A DNA stretch of 64,000 nucleotides from Alviniconcha marisindica. Lineage: Eukaryota; Mollusca; Gastropoda; Provannidae. Every line of letters starts with the position of its first letter. The first letter of the stretch is position 1. The DNA lies in the NCBI GenBank assembly GCA_018857735.1, contig JABMCL010002975.1, positions 210,001 through 274,000 on the forward strand, in the 5' to 3' direction. The notes below the pieces were generated by a model. It did no database searches. It was not told the origin of the DNA and saw only the letters and a program-made list of their open reading frames with translations. Below are positions 48,101 to 60,487 of this stretch, in pieces. The position numbers were made by a program, and so were the translations under genes.

Positions 48101-50104
48101 TAAATTCCGACGTTTTGCTTTGTACATTATAAAATGATTCTGGTCAATAGAAAACGATGTATATTTCGTAATTAACACACATTGTTTTATGTGAAACTTC
48201 CGAGTTTGCCTTTAAATAACAAAATATTTACAAATGTTTGAACACATTCCTAGCCAAAAAAGGAAGTGGGAAAACAGTTTCCCAATTTGTTTCAGTGTGT
48301 GGATTATGCTGCATGGTCTGTTCAGCTGATCCTAATTTTCACGGCTGATGTGATCTGGGTTTGGAATGTTGTGCGCAGTGCTAAACCCGCCCATGATTGT
48401 TCTATTGATGTTTTTAAAGGGATGCGTGGGTTTGGAGTGGTGCAATGTGATATCAATCGACAAGTTGTAGCAGGTGGCAGTCTCATTATCACCAACATAG
48501 ATCACAACGGTTTATCGCCTACGGAGTAGTTCGATCCTTGCGAGCTTAAATATTGGGTTTCGCAAGCACTGTTCTGGAAGTGGACATATTAGTTGAAAGT
48601 TTCCCAGTTCAACAGCTCTGGTGTACTGGTATTCCTTATCAGTATATGACGATGTTTGTTTATTGTTGCTGCTTTTTTTTTTTTTTTTTTTTTTTTGGGG
48701 GGGGGAGGGGGGGGGGGTAAGTTTGGAACTAAAAATGGTGTGTGCAAATTACATGGTAAAGATGAGAACCAAATATTTGAGACGAGATAGTCCTCATCAA
48801 GCTGGTTAAAAGATTTGACAAGAAAAAGGTTCTTGTGATGGTTGTAACAGTCAAAAGAAACTTACCTGGACAGTTGTTTAAGTGTTTGTTGGCTGGTGGG
48901 ATAATTTGCTTTGTGTGTAGTAATTTGCTTTGTGCAAACTTGAAGGTGAGCGATAAAAAAAAAAGTGCAAACTTCATGAGTGTTACGTATGGTTGAAATA
49001 TAAGTTATACAGTGCCTTGCTGGACCATTGCTGGACCCAGCATTAGGTTGCTGTAATTTGTACCATCCACACCTTGGTATTTCCTGGGCACTGGTCACTC
49101 AGCGATCATAATCCTAAATTTGACCATTGTAAACTCTTCCATAGTGCCATCTCCTGTTAGTTGCAGGACGGAGGTTAGGAACAGAGGAGCATGATGACAC
49201 TCTGCTGAGTCCCTGAGAAACAATGTCTGTTGAAATTGTAGCGGGCCCAACTTGAATTGTGATTGAGTGCGGTTACCCTGACATCCCTAGAAAGGGCCTG
49301 AGTCCAGTGGTGAAACCATGCCAAGTTTTACAGTGGGGGTGAATTAATACAGTGAAGTTCTGGATGAGGTCACAAAAGGGTAAACAGGAAATATCTTTTT
49401 ACTAATTACAGGACTTGCTGTGATGATGGTTATTGACTGATAATGGCTCCGTGCATGATGTGTTCATGCATGCAGGAATGAATGAATACACCTGTGAGAG
49501 ACAGGTGGTGAGCTAGTGTTTCAGCACCGCATTCTGTTACCATGCTGGTGTTTATTGTCAGCGTGTAAACCCCACTCCGTGCCATAAGGCTGCTGCATCA
49601 GGTGATAGGTTGGTTTCTGGCAACACTCACTGCTGGGTTATTGGAAGCTGCAGTGGTGACTGATGGTTGTCTTGGATTAGTTATTTGACTGTGTACATCT
49701 TGGACTGATGGCCTTGGTCTGTTTGAAGGGTCACAGGTATCATGCTGACAGTTCTGGAAATTGTGTAGTGAAAGTAGGACGAAGTTCTGTTACAGTATTA
49801 GGGAAACCACCCAGCCTTCGGCTCAAACATCTTGCTGTGCAGTACATCTGTGTTTCATCGCTGTGCAGGCTGTCATGAAAACAGCTACCTGTTTCAGTTC
49901 AGAGTAAGAGGATGTACTACTGTACGACTGAGGTGTTTCATTCTGCTGGTGTGTTTGCGAAATCATCCCTCAGTGTGGACCAGCTTTCAGAAGGCATGGC
50001 AGTTGGGTGTCATTGTGTTTATTAATCGACAGTCAAAACCCCCACTCCAAAACAGGCTCAAAACAGCTTGATTGAAGTGTGCCTTTGGCTTACACACCCA
50101 TGAG

Positions 50105-50367
50105 TCATGTTCAAAAATATGAAGTTTGGGAAGAAAAAAGACAGTGAGGAAAGTGACAGCAAGGAGAAGATGGATAAGTCCAAAGACAAGAAAGAGAAGA
50201 GTGGAAAAGGTGAGGATGGCCAGCCCAAAGCCGAGGACTCCAAGAACAAGAAAGAGAAGCAAGCGGAGCAAGGGGAGGATACTGTGGATGGCAACAGTGA
50301 GAATGTTTTTGAGAGGAAAAAGAGCAACCGGGATAAACTGGATTCAGAGAAAATAACTGACTTCCAG
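50105..50367 (+). CDS. MYOF-like: Ferlin exon 6b: alternative C2A-C2B linker exon
   Basis: A 263 bp open segment encodes 87 residues plus a split codon: VMFKNMKFGKKKDSEESDSK at the start, several Lys/Glu/Asp clusters, and KITDFQ at the end. The donor is gtacag. The acceptor AG at 50103-50104 gives phase 1 in, and the exon leaves in phase 0, exactly like exon 6a. It also shares 6a's final Asp-Phe-Gln. If spliced from exon 5 it gives a Val at the junction. Its ATG at 50107, directly after an in-frame TGA at 50101, could instead make it an alternative first exon. Either way it fits the gene only in place of 6a. Confidence 0.65.
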
Positions 50368-50975
<608 letters not shown>

Positions 50976-51235
50976 AAGACATCAAAAGAACAAATAAAGG
51001 CAATACTGGTTTGAAAAAGGTAAGTTTGAAAAGCTAGTTTTGAAAACAGGTGTAGAAGAGCTGTAATGGAGATCAAAAGAGAGGGAATTCAAGATTTGTG
51101 CAGCGGGGAATCTATTACTGGCCAAAGTGCTGTTTGAAGAGATAGATTCGAAGGCAGGGAGGGAAGAGCTGTGACAGAGAGCGAAAGGAAGAGCATTCCG
51201 GGGTTTTACCACAGAGAAGCAGAAGATATATAATA
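50976..51235 (+). repeat. Possible dispersed repeat fragment
   Basis: The purine-rich segment with gtttgaaaaggtaagtttg-like and gaagagcattccggggtttt motifs, and a second similar part near 51150, resembles repeat-derived sequence more than a gene. Family not recognised. Confidence 0.3.
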
Positions 51236-52194
51236 TAGATATGTAATATAAAGTTCACAGTTTCTTCTTTTTTCTTGCTTCCTTATATATATATAGATAA
51301 TTTCCATATTAGTGAAGTTCTTGTTATCTTCTGTTTAAATCTGTGTCTTTCCCTTCGCCCCCTCCACCTCTTCCTCCTCTTTCTTTCAAAGACAAGGTGG
51401 AGCTTCACTGTGAAGCAAGGTGTGACCACCACCCATGAAGACTGTTACTAGCCTGTTGCCAGTGTCCGTCAGGCTTGATCAACTTAAGCTGTCATATGTG
51501 TCGCCTCTGCTGGATATAATGCCCCCAGACATGCCAGTGAGGCCTAAATACATGAATAGATGGATATAAATACACGCAGTAATTTTCACATATTTTGTGA
51601 GCTTATGCTATATGCTACAAAAGTGGACTGTAGTTTAGGCTGGAATTTGATAATATTCAGTATACATTCATGCTCTGTGAAGATCTCCAGTGCATCTACT
51701 CTCCAGAACATGCTGGAGTCCAGGGAAATAACAAAGTTGGTGGGGGGTAGTGTGCTGTCTCAAGAAGTGTCCTGTTTCTCAGTGTATCTGAAATGTTGAG
51801 GAGCTTGAAACACTATGTTCCATTTTTGTAGCGTAACATTAGCTCACTAAATCTTTTTCAGACTCATAATTAGTCATGTGAGAACCACAAGTTGGAAAAG
51901 AAAGAAAAAACAATTAAAAAAAACAAAAACAAAGTTTCCCCCCTACCATTTGAAAAATATGGAATTGTTTTTTTCTGGGACTGCTGAACAATTTTTGTCA
52001 TTGCTGGCATTACAATGGGGTGAATTTTACCTGGACTCACTGACTTTCGCACAACATTGATGGGAGTAATGTTCACAGGGCTCCCTGCGGTAACAGCTGT
52101 TCACCAGGGATGATGAATATGGGGCTGGTAGCTAGTTTACCGTGCTACCTGACAAAAAAGGGTCCTAGCACAGCTGAGGATTAATTGTATATAG
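51236..52194. other. Intron 6 sequence, nothing recognised
   Basis: No exon or repeat that I can support. Confidence 0.4.
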
Positions 52195-52400
52195 CGCTAT
52201 TTTCTGGTTCCAGGTAGACTCATTGTGCTCTAGTTTCATGCAACTCCGAATGAGCAATTGTAGCTTTGCACAGCGCAGTTTGAATATTCACTGAAGTGGT
52301 GTACTTACAACCCTGTATGGTTGTTACATGGCTGGTCCGCCATGTGAAACTGCTGGCATCTTGGTGCACATTCTGTGTACACCATAAAAGCATGCACCAG
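52195..52400 (-). mobile_element. SINE family 2 body, inverted
   Basis: The + strand (tgttacatggctggtccgcc; catgtgaaactgctggc; cattctgtgtacaccata; gcatgcaccagct) matches the reverse complement of about 4310-4470. Confidence 0.65.
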
Positions 52401-52637
52401 CTTACAGTGTTTAAGGGTCAGTTAGGAGTTTCCATAAGCCAGTGTTTGATATAAAACAATCATGGGTACAAAATGAATGAAATAGGTCACTTTGGTTGTG
52501 AGAATTATGATAATCATGTGATTACTTTTAGTTTTGCAGTTCTGTCCTTTAAAAAAACACAGAAGAAGCATGTCTCACTTTGTTACTTTGAAAGAAGGAC
52601 ATTGTACACATACACACACATACGTGTATGCACACAT

Positions 52638-52692
<55 letters not shown>
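52638..52692. repeat. (AC)n microsatellite
   Basis: About 27 AC units with small breaks at each side. Confidence 0.95.
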
Positions 52693-52694
<2 letters not shown>

Positions 52695-53099
52695 CACACA
52701 CACTGAAACGATCGAAAAACAGTTTACCAGGCCACATCCAGTTCTCACTTTGAATGAAACCGTAAAGGACCGTGCACACCCATGAGCTTCAATCGAGCTA
52801 AATGTCTAGGTGGCCTTTATTAACTGTGCCGCTGTTGTCCTATTGACCACTGCACGGGAACAGTGTGAATGATGCTTAACCTGTGGCTGTGTAAAACAGT
52901 GAATGCACAAGCTTATTACTGGAGCAGATAGGGTAGCGTGGAGCGGGTGCGTCAGCTGAGGCAGAGTGTGTGACAGCAGCTGGGCCATTGTGATCATTAT
53001 CTGCACATTATGCACTGTGTCTATTGTTATGAACTCCAGGCTTAATAGACTGCATGCCTGTACACTGTACACTCCTTGTTGAGCTAAGCCAGGGCAGTA

Positions 53100-54141
53100 G
53101 GAGGGGTCCTGGGAGGGGGTGCGTGGGGTGGGGGGGGGGGGGGGCATATTGGTGTATGCTGGGTTAGTTGGTAGGTTAGGACTGTGTGTGTGGGGGGTGG
53201 GGGTGGGGGGGGGGGGGCGCAATGTTGAGGTATGCAAGGGAAGCAGGGGGGGATGTGGGGGGTGGGGGGCACATGTTTGAGGTATGCCAGGAAAGCAGGA
53301 GGGATATGTGGTGGGGGGGGGGGGGGGGGGGGGACACATGTTGAGGTGCATGGGGAAGCTGGGGGGGGGGGGGGGGGGACACCCATGTGATGATGTAGAG
53401 AGATACGGGGGGGGGGGGGGGGGGCACCATGTGAGTATGCTGGGATGGGGGGGGGGGGGGGGGGGCACATTTTGAGGTATGCCTGGAGCAATGTTATTGG
53501 TGGGGGTGGGGGCACATGCTGAAGTATGCCAGGGATACGTAGAATACTGGGGGGGGTGGGGGGGGGGGGCACATGTTGCTGTATGCCTGGGAGGGGGGGG
53601 GGGGGGGGGGGCACATTTTGATGGTATGCCTGGGAAGCAGTGATATTGGTGGGGGTGGGGGCACATGCTGAAGTATGCCAGGGATACCTGGGAGGGTGGA
53701 AAGTTTAGCAGCCAGGGATGGGGGGGGGGGGCACATTTTGCAAGGTTGTCTTAAGGGAAGGGGTATTGGGGGTTGGGGTGGGGGCAACATTTTGATATGC
53801 CAGGGATACCTGGGGGTGGGGGGGTGGGGGGGCACATGTGTGAGTATGCTGGGGGGGGGGGGGGGGGAGGGGCACATGTGAAATATGCTGGGGGGGGGGG
53901 GGGGGGGCACATGTTGAGGTATGCCATGGAAGCAGGAGGGATTGGGGGGAGGGGGGCACACAAATTGTTGGGGTACGCCAGAAAAGTAGGAATGATCACA
54001 GGGCTATGTGGGTTGAGGGGACACACATGTTGTGCTAGCAATGTGGGGGAAATAGGAGGGATCCTTGGACTGTATGTGTGGGTGGGGGGAGTGGGACATA
54101 TATGGATTGCTGAGATATGTTGGGGATGTAGGAGGGATCCC
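53100..54141. repeat. G-rich minisatellite, about 60-75 bp unit
   Basis: About 14 units carry gcacatgttgaggtatgcc-like cores, ggaagcaggaggg segments and G runs of 8 to 28. The array resumes at 55377-55760 after a LINE insertion. The long Pro-rich ORFs on the - strand are artefacts. Confidence 0.95.
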
Positions 54142-55376
54142 AAGACTGTGTGTTGCTTGAATGACAATGGTACATTTATGTCATTTAAAAGTTTTAAAGA
54201 AAAATTCGGAATTAAGACAGATTACATTACGTATATTGGATGTGTGCAAGCTATCAAAAGCTACATACATAAAACAGAAATAACAGTGGAGGGTAAAAAT
54301 TCAGCAGATTTAATTAAAACGCTTAAGACGATTTATAATCAACAAAAAGGCTCACGCCTTTATTATGAGGTACTTACGCAGAATATAACCAGACCTAACT
54401 GTTGTGACAAGTGGGAAGCTAAGCTAAATAAAGATATTAATTGGTGTATCACCTTTAAGAAAACGCAACAGATTCAAGAAATAAAACTGAAATGGTTTCA
54501 AATAAGACTAGTACATAGAATAATTGCTACTAATGTTGTTTTAATGCACATGGGAATTGAAAATGACATTACTTGCTCTTTTTGTCGACAAGACCGAGAC
54601 TGAATTAACCATATATTTTGGTCATGTACATACGTGAGGTCATTTTGGGAACAATTCCAGATTGTAGTTAATGCTGGCTGTTCAAATGCGACATCAGTTA
54701 CACTTAATGAAAATATTGTACTGTTTGGTCGCGACATCATTTTAAATCAGATAACACCTTTGATTTGATTATTTTGCAAGCAAAGTTCTTTATTTATAAA
54801 TGTAAAATTAACAAGACTATACCACACTTTCAATTGTTCAAACGTTATTTAAAAACTAACTTTGAGGTGTACAGATATAATGCAAAACTGAATATGTCAT
54901 ATGATAAGATCGTAGTTGAATGGTGTCCGTACCAGCAGCTGATTGACGTATAGACTATGTCATAGATAGTAAATGTTAAGTGACACAATGTACAACATAC
55001 ATACACGCATTCAGGCATTTATACATTGTTCGCATACACATACTATTTAAGTGCTTTTTTGTTAGGATCGTCTTTGATCTGTTTGCTGGGCCGTTTAATT
55101 GCTTGAATTTTAGTTTGGAATTGTGTGTGTGTGTGTGTGTGCGGGCGTGTGTGTGCGGGCAGGCGGGCGGGCGTGCATGCGTGCGTGAGTGCGTGCATGT
55201 GTATTTGTGTCTCCCTCTCCTATTCTTTCCCCAATATAATTCTTTTTTGTTATGTTTACTGAACTCTTTTTGCTGATGACTATTTAGTTTATTATAAGCA
55301 CTGTCACAATATTGCTGTAAGTTGCACAAAAACTGGAATAAAACATGACCAAAAAAAAAAAAAAGACTGTGTGTTG
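54142..55376 (+). mobile_element. 5'-truncated L1/Tx1-like LINE insertion with target-site duplication and poly(A)
   Basis: aagactgtgtgttg occurs at 54142-54155 and 55363-55376 and flanks the element. The interior encodes the C-terminal part of a reverse-transcriptase protein: KWFQIRLVHRIIATNVVLMH, CSFC, then INHIFWSCTYVRSFWEQF, and later LQAKFFIYKCKINKTIPHFQ up to a stop at 54953. A TGA at 54601 interrupts the CSFC...HxxxxC region, and a frameshift lies before 54765, so it is inactive. A run of 14 or more A ends it. It retains more CpG than the surrounding intron, as expected of a younger insertion. Confidence 0.88.
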
Positions 55377-55845
55377 GGGTGGGGGGGGGGGGGGGGGGGG
55401 GTGACTTACATATTGACATATTGCTGAGGTATGCCAGAGAAGTAGGAGGGATAGTGGGACTATGTGTCGGGGTGTGTGTGTTGGGGGGGGGGGGGGGCAC
55501 ATATGGTTTGAGATATGTTGGGGATGTAGGAGGGATCCCAAGATTGTATGTGTGTTGGGGGGGGGGGGGGGGAACTTGCATGTTGTCAGTTACACGGAAG
55601 TGGAGGGTCTGGGACTCTGTGTGTGTGTGTGGGGGGGTGGGGGGGGGGGTGGGGGGGGGGTGAAGTATGCTGGGGATGTAGGAAGGATCCTGAGACTATG
55701 CTGGGGAAGCAGGATGGATCCTGAACTATGAAGGGGGGTGGGGTGTGGGGCAAGGGGGGTTGGTGTTTGGGGGTGGAAAGAACACTTTTAAAAATGAATT
55801 AAATAAAGAACATGGGGGGGGGGGGGGGGGCAGCTCATGTGTATG
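55377..55845. repeat. G-rich minisatellite, continuation
   Basis: Same family as 53100-54141, with G runs at 55380-55401, 55483-55497, 55558-55573 and 55813-55830. Confidence 0.9.
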
Positions 55846-55857
55846 TGCTAGTGCTTT

Positions 55858-56347
55858 GAGCTTTTGTTCTGCAAAAAAGATTTGTGCTCTATAAGAGCTA
55901 TCCATTATTATTTATCGTTGTTGCTATTAGTACAGTATTTGAGCTTTTGTTCTGCAAAAATATTTGTGCTCTGTAAGAGCTATCCATTATTATTTATCGT
56001 TGTTGCTATTAGTACAGTATTTGAGCTTTTGTTCTGCAAAAATATTTGTGCTCTGTAAGAGCTATCCATTATTATTTATCGTTGTTGCTATTAGTACAGT
56101 ATTTGAGCTTTTGTTCTGCAAAAATATTTGTGCTCTGTAAGAGCTATCCATTATTATTTATTGTTGTTGCTATTATTACAGTATTTGAGCTTTTTTTCTG
56201 CAGAACAATTTGTGTTCTATAAAAGCTATCCATTATTATTTATTGTTGTTGCTATTATTACAGTATTTGAGCTTTTGTTCTGCAGAACAATTTGTGTTCT
56301 GTAAAAGCTATCCATTATTATTTATTGTTGTTGCTATTATTACAGTA
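55858..56347. repeat. 82 bp tandem repeat, six copies
   Basis: Units start gagcttttgttctgcaaaaa at 55858, 55941, 56023, 56105, 56187 and 56269. Each contains ctatccattattatttatcg and ttgttgctattagtacag. The last two share variant bases, showing stepwise growth. Confidence 0.95.
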
Positions 56348-57090
56348 GGCAGTAGTTAACCAGCAGATCTATCATTTATATCATATCATCAGTGTTGTTC
56401 TTTGTACTTTGAGAGAGAGAAAGAGACTTGGATGTTATTCATTAGTCAGATCCACTTGTCAACTCTGCTTCAGTTTACTTTGATCTCGCTTCGGACCACG
56501 GGTCCATTGTTTCTGAGTTAATGTAGACAGGCCGTGCTGCCCATTGTTTCTGAGTTAATGTAGACAGGCCCTGCTGCGCACCCCATTTCATCGTTAGGAG
56601 AAACAGTCCAGCTGTTGAGAGGTCCATTTTCCACGCCAGTCTCCAGCAGACTCTGACAGACTTATAGTTATACACACACACCTCTGCATGAGTACAACAC
56701 ACATCTCAGATCACTGCTGGACAAGCGTGCTTCAGAAGCAAAGAAACAGCTTGAACGCTTTTGGAAACAACTTTTTCCCCAAGTCTAATTTGTTTGAGCA
56801 TCCTTTCCTCTTTCCTCTTTTTTTCTTCTTCCAGCATCAGACCCCCACCCCACCCTTTTTTTGATGGGGTGTTGTGGGTGGGGAGGGTAGGTGTTGCTGC
56901 TGTCATTTAAAACACTTTCACACATCCTACACTTTGCCTTGCTAACACTGGCTTATCCTACCAAGTCAATCCTTATTGGCTTGTCAGCTGTCCTGCAATG
57001 ATCGAGTGCACTTACTGTGTACTCTCCTAGGCTTTTCTGAACATTGTTTGCTACTTGCTTCTCTTTTTTTTCTTCTCTTTTTTTCAACAC
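56348..57090. other. Intron 6 sequence, no exon recognised
   Basis: It includes two close copies (about 56505 and 56545) of ccattgtttctgagttaatg followed by tagacaggcc. Confidence 0.5.
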
Positions 57091-57094
57091 GCTT

Positions 57095-57600
<506 letters not shown>

Positions 57601-57745
57601 TGCACATGTGCGTGGTGTGTGTGTGTGTGTGTGTGAGTGAACAGTGACTATTATGGTTAGAGCCTGTGTGTAATACCTGCAAGATCAGAAGAAGAATAGG
57701 ATGCATTGTAATGGAGATGAGAGAAGCATGGTTGTAATGGGAAAC

Positions 57746-57750
<5 letters not shown>

Positions 57751-57808
<58 letters not shown>
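57751..57808. repeat. (GT)n microsatellite
   Basis: About 29 GT units. Confidence 0.95.
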
Positions 57809-57907
57809 CTGAAGCAGGACACATGGTTTCACCAAACAGTAATTATTATTATTGTATTATTTACAGTTTTTTTGTTTTTGTGCTGTCCTCCAGTGTGTAC
57901 TTGACAC

Positions 57908-59030
57908 TTCAGAGCTGTCAGAGGTTCGTCCTCTCTGTGGAGTCACCCAGAGCTGTGACAGGTTCTGTCCTCTGTTGTGTCGCCTTGAGCTGTCAGAGGT
58001 TCTGCCCTCTCTCTCTGGAGTCACCCAGAGCTGTCAGAGGTTCTGCCCTCTCTCTCTGGAGTCACCCAGAGCTGTCAGAGGTTCTGTCCTCTGTGGAGTC
58101 ACCCAGAGCTGTGACAGGTTCTGTCCTCTGTTGTGTCGCCTTGAGCTGTCAGAGGTTCTGTCCTCTCTCTCTGGAGTCACCCAGAGCTGTCAGAGGTTCT
58201 GCCCTCTCTCTCTGGAGTCACCCAGAGCTGTCAGAGGTTCTGCCCTTTCTGTGGAATCACCCAGAGCTGTCAGAGGTTCTGTCCTTTCTGTGGAGTCACC
58301 CAGAGCTGTCAGAGGTTCTGCCCTTTCTGTGGAGTCACCCAGAGCTGTCAGAGGTTCTGCCCTTTCTGTGTGGAGTCACCCAGAGCTGTCAGAGGTTCTG
58401 TCCTTTCTGTGGTGTCACCCAGAGTTCTCAGAGGCTCTGTCCTCTCTGTTGAGTCACCCAGAGCTGTCAGAGGTTCTGTCCTCTCCGTGGATTCACCCAG
58501 AGCTGTCAGAGGTTCTGTCTTCTCTGTGGTGTCACCCAGAGTTCTCAGAGGCTCTGTCCTCTCTGTTGAGTCGCCCAGAGCTGTTAGAGGTTCATTCTTC
58601 TCCGTGGTGTCACCCAAAGCTGTCAGGTTCTGTCCTCTCCATTGAGTAACCCAGAGCTAGCTTTCAGAGGTTCTGTCCTCTCTGTGGAGTCACCCAGAGC
58701 TGTCAGAGGTTCTGCCCTTCTGTGGAGTCACCCAGAGCTGTCAGAGGTTCTGTCCTCTGTTGAGTCACCCAGAGCTGTCAGAGGTTCTGTCCTCTCTGTG
58801 GAGTCACCCAGAGCTGTCAGAGGTTCTGCCCTCTCTCGTGGAGTCACCCAGAGCTGTCAGAGGTTCTGTCCTCTCTCTGTGGAGTCACCCAGAGCTGTCA
58901 GAGGTTCTGCCCTCTCTCTGTGGAGTCACCCAGAGCTGTCAGGTTCTGCCCTCTCTGTGGTGTCACCCAGAGCTGTCAGAGGTTCTGCCCTCTCTGTGTG
59001 GTGTCACCCAGAGCTGTCAGAGGTCCTAAC
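57908..59030. repeat. 39 bp minisatellite, about 29 copies
   Basis: The unit is gagtcacccagagctgtcag followed by aggttctgtcctctctgtg. Because 39 is divisible by three and the unit lacks stops in several frames, ORFs of up to 265 codons arise on the + strand, with a 13-residue repeat (ESPRAVRGSALSV in one frame). No splice site or start ties it to the ferlin frame, so I treat it as non-coding. Confidence 0.92.
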
Positions 59031-59685
59031 CCTTTAAAGCATGGAGCAGGTCAGAATATAGCCATATATGCTTTGGCCATGGATGACATTTCTTTCTTTC
59101 TAGTTTCTAACTTCCTAGTCCATTCAGCTTCATTTTTTCAAATCCTCTTCTCTGCTGCTGCATCCATACCAATAGACGATTTCTGGAAATAACAGGCAAA
59201 GATAATTTGACAGTGTTTTCTTACTCCGGGAGAGTGAAGTCCCCTGAATGGAGGCGGCAGCTGAGAAGAGCCGATCTGCGACAGTTTAGGATCTTCAGGC
59301 ATGGACCTATTATAATTTATACTAGACTACCAACTGGGGGAACCTACTATCCGATCTGCATGTTCCCCATGAACAGTGAGTGCTCAGTCAGCATTTCTGA
59401 TGCCTTTTCTGCCTTTGTTTATGGGTATCCGTCATCTTGCCCATGCCTGGAGGCACTTACCGAGTGCAGTCCCCTGGATTTCCGAATATCGTCTATTTGA
59501 CCTTACCAGGATTGAATTCAAATGTCAAAGTAAAAGTTGTGTCTTAAGAAGTTCTAAATGTAGTTTCAAATTTTGCATGGTTAAATGTTGAACTTTGATG
59601 GACTTGAACTGAATTTTAAGATACATTTATGGGAGCTGACACATCTCCCACTTTGACAATGTGGATTGGTCTGGTCAACTCCTGC
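59031..59685. other. Intron 6 sequence, nothing recognised
   Basis: Short ORFs without family resemblance. Confidence 0.4.
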
Positions 59686-59689
59686 GCTT

Positions 59690-59998
59690 ACAGGTGAGAA
59701 ACAGGGACCCAGGTCAAACAACACTTAGTGATCAGCATCAGGCCATTTTCATACATGTGCCTGAAAAATGCCTGCCTGTATAATATGATGGTCGATACTC
59801 CATGGCTAGCACTTGGATTTTAACATCCTGTCAGCCGGAGACCTGTGCTTACAGGTGAGAAACAGGGACCCAGGTCAAACAACACTTAGTGATCTACATC
59901 AGGCCATTTTCACACATGTTCTTGAAAAATGCCTGCCTGTATAATATGATGGTCAGTACTCCATGGCTAGTACTTGGATTTTAACATCCTGTCAGCCA
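59690..59998. repeat. About 160 bp direct duplication
   Basis: The block cttacaggtgagaaacaggg to ttttaacatcctgtcagcc occurs twice with few changes. It ends in the inverse of the dispersed 20-mer seen at 25221. Confidence 0.9.
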
Positions 59999-60241
59999 CG
60001 CAAGATAACCTCAGCAAGCATCCTTTTTTAATGGATTTGTGCGTGTGCTTTATAAACATTAGACTAAGAGTGAAGAGGTTGTGCTGGCCAGAAGACTCCA
60101 AGGGATCAGTTCTTCAACATTATGCCATTTTCATGTTCTTGAAAAACAACTGTATGCATGTGTTGTAAAATCAACAGATCTCGTCAGGCCTTGTGTATAG
60201 CATAAATGTGGTTAAAGGACAATTGCCACCTGTGCTTTCAG

Positions 60242-60487
60242 ATACGGGTAAAAGTGATTCAGGCCCGGCAGCTCCAAGGCGCCAACATCCAGCCAGTGAC
60301 CCGCGTGACGGTGTACAACCAGACGCAGCAGACACGTGTGCAGAAGTCCACAAACATGCCGTACTGGAACCAGTCGTTCTTCTTCAACTTCCACGTCTCG
60401 CCTTCCGAGCTTTTTGATGAACTGATTGAGTTCCAGGTCTTCAACTCCAAACGCCTGCGTTCAGATGCTCTCATCGGTTCTTTCAAG
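60242..60487 (+). CDS. MYOF-like: Ferlin exon 7: C2B domain, main part
   Basis: The acceptor is cctgtgctttcag and the donor gtcagg. Phase 0 in and out. The 82 residues start IRVKVIQARQLQGANIQPVT and continue with KSTNMPYWNQSFFFNFHVSP, SELFDELIEFQVFNSKRLRS and DALIGSFK. These follow C2B of ferlins block by block (dysferlin: [44 protein letters not shown]). As in other ferlin C2B domains, the loops lack the usual set of Asp ligands (QGANIQPVTRV; NSKRLRSD), so direct Ca2+ binding is doubtful. Either linker exon can splice to this acceptor. Confidence 0.95.

Noticed and set aside
52806..53666. 286-codon Pro-rich ORF on the - strand resembling a mucin or extensin
   Set aside because: It is the complement of the G-rich minisatellite; the proline codons come from C runs.
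57748..58649. 234- and 265-codon ORFs that look like a repeat protein
   Set aside because: They are two frames of the same 39 bp minisatellite. No start context or splice site connects them to a gene.
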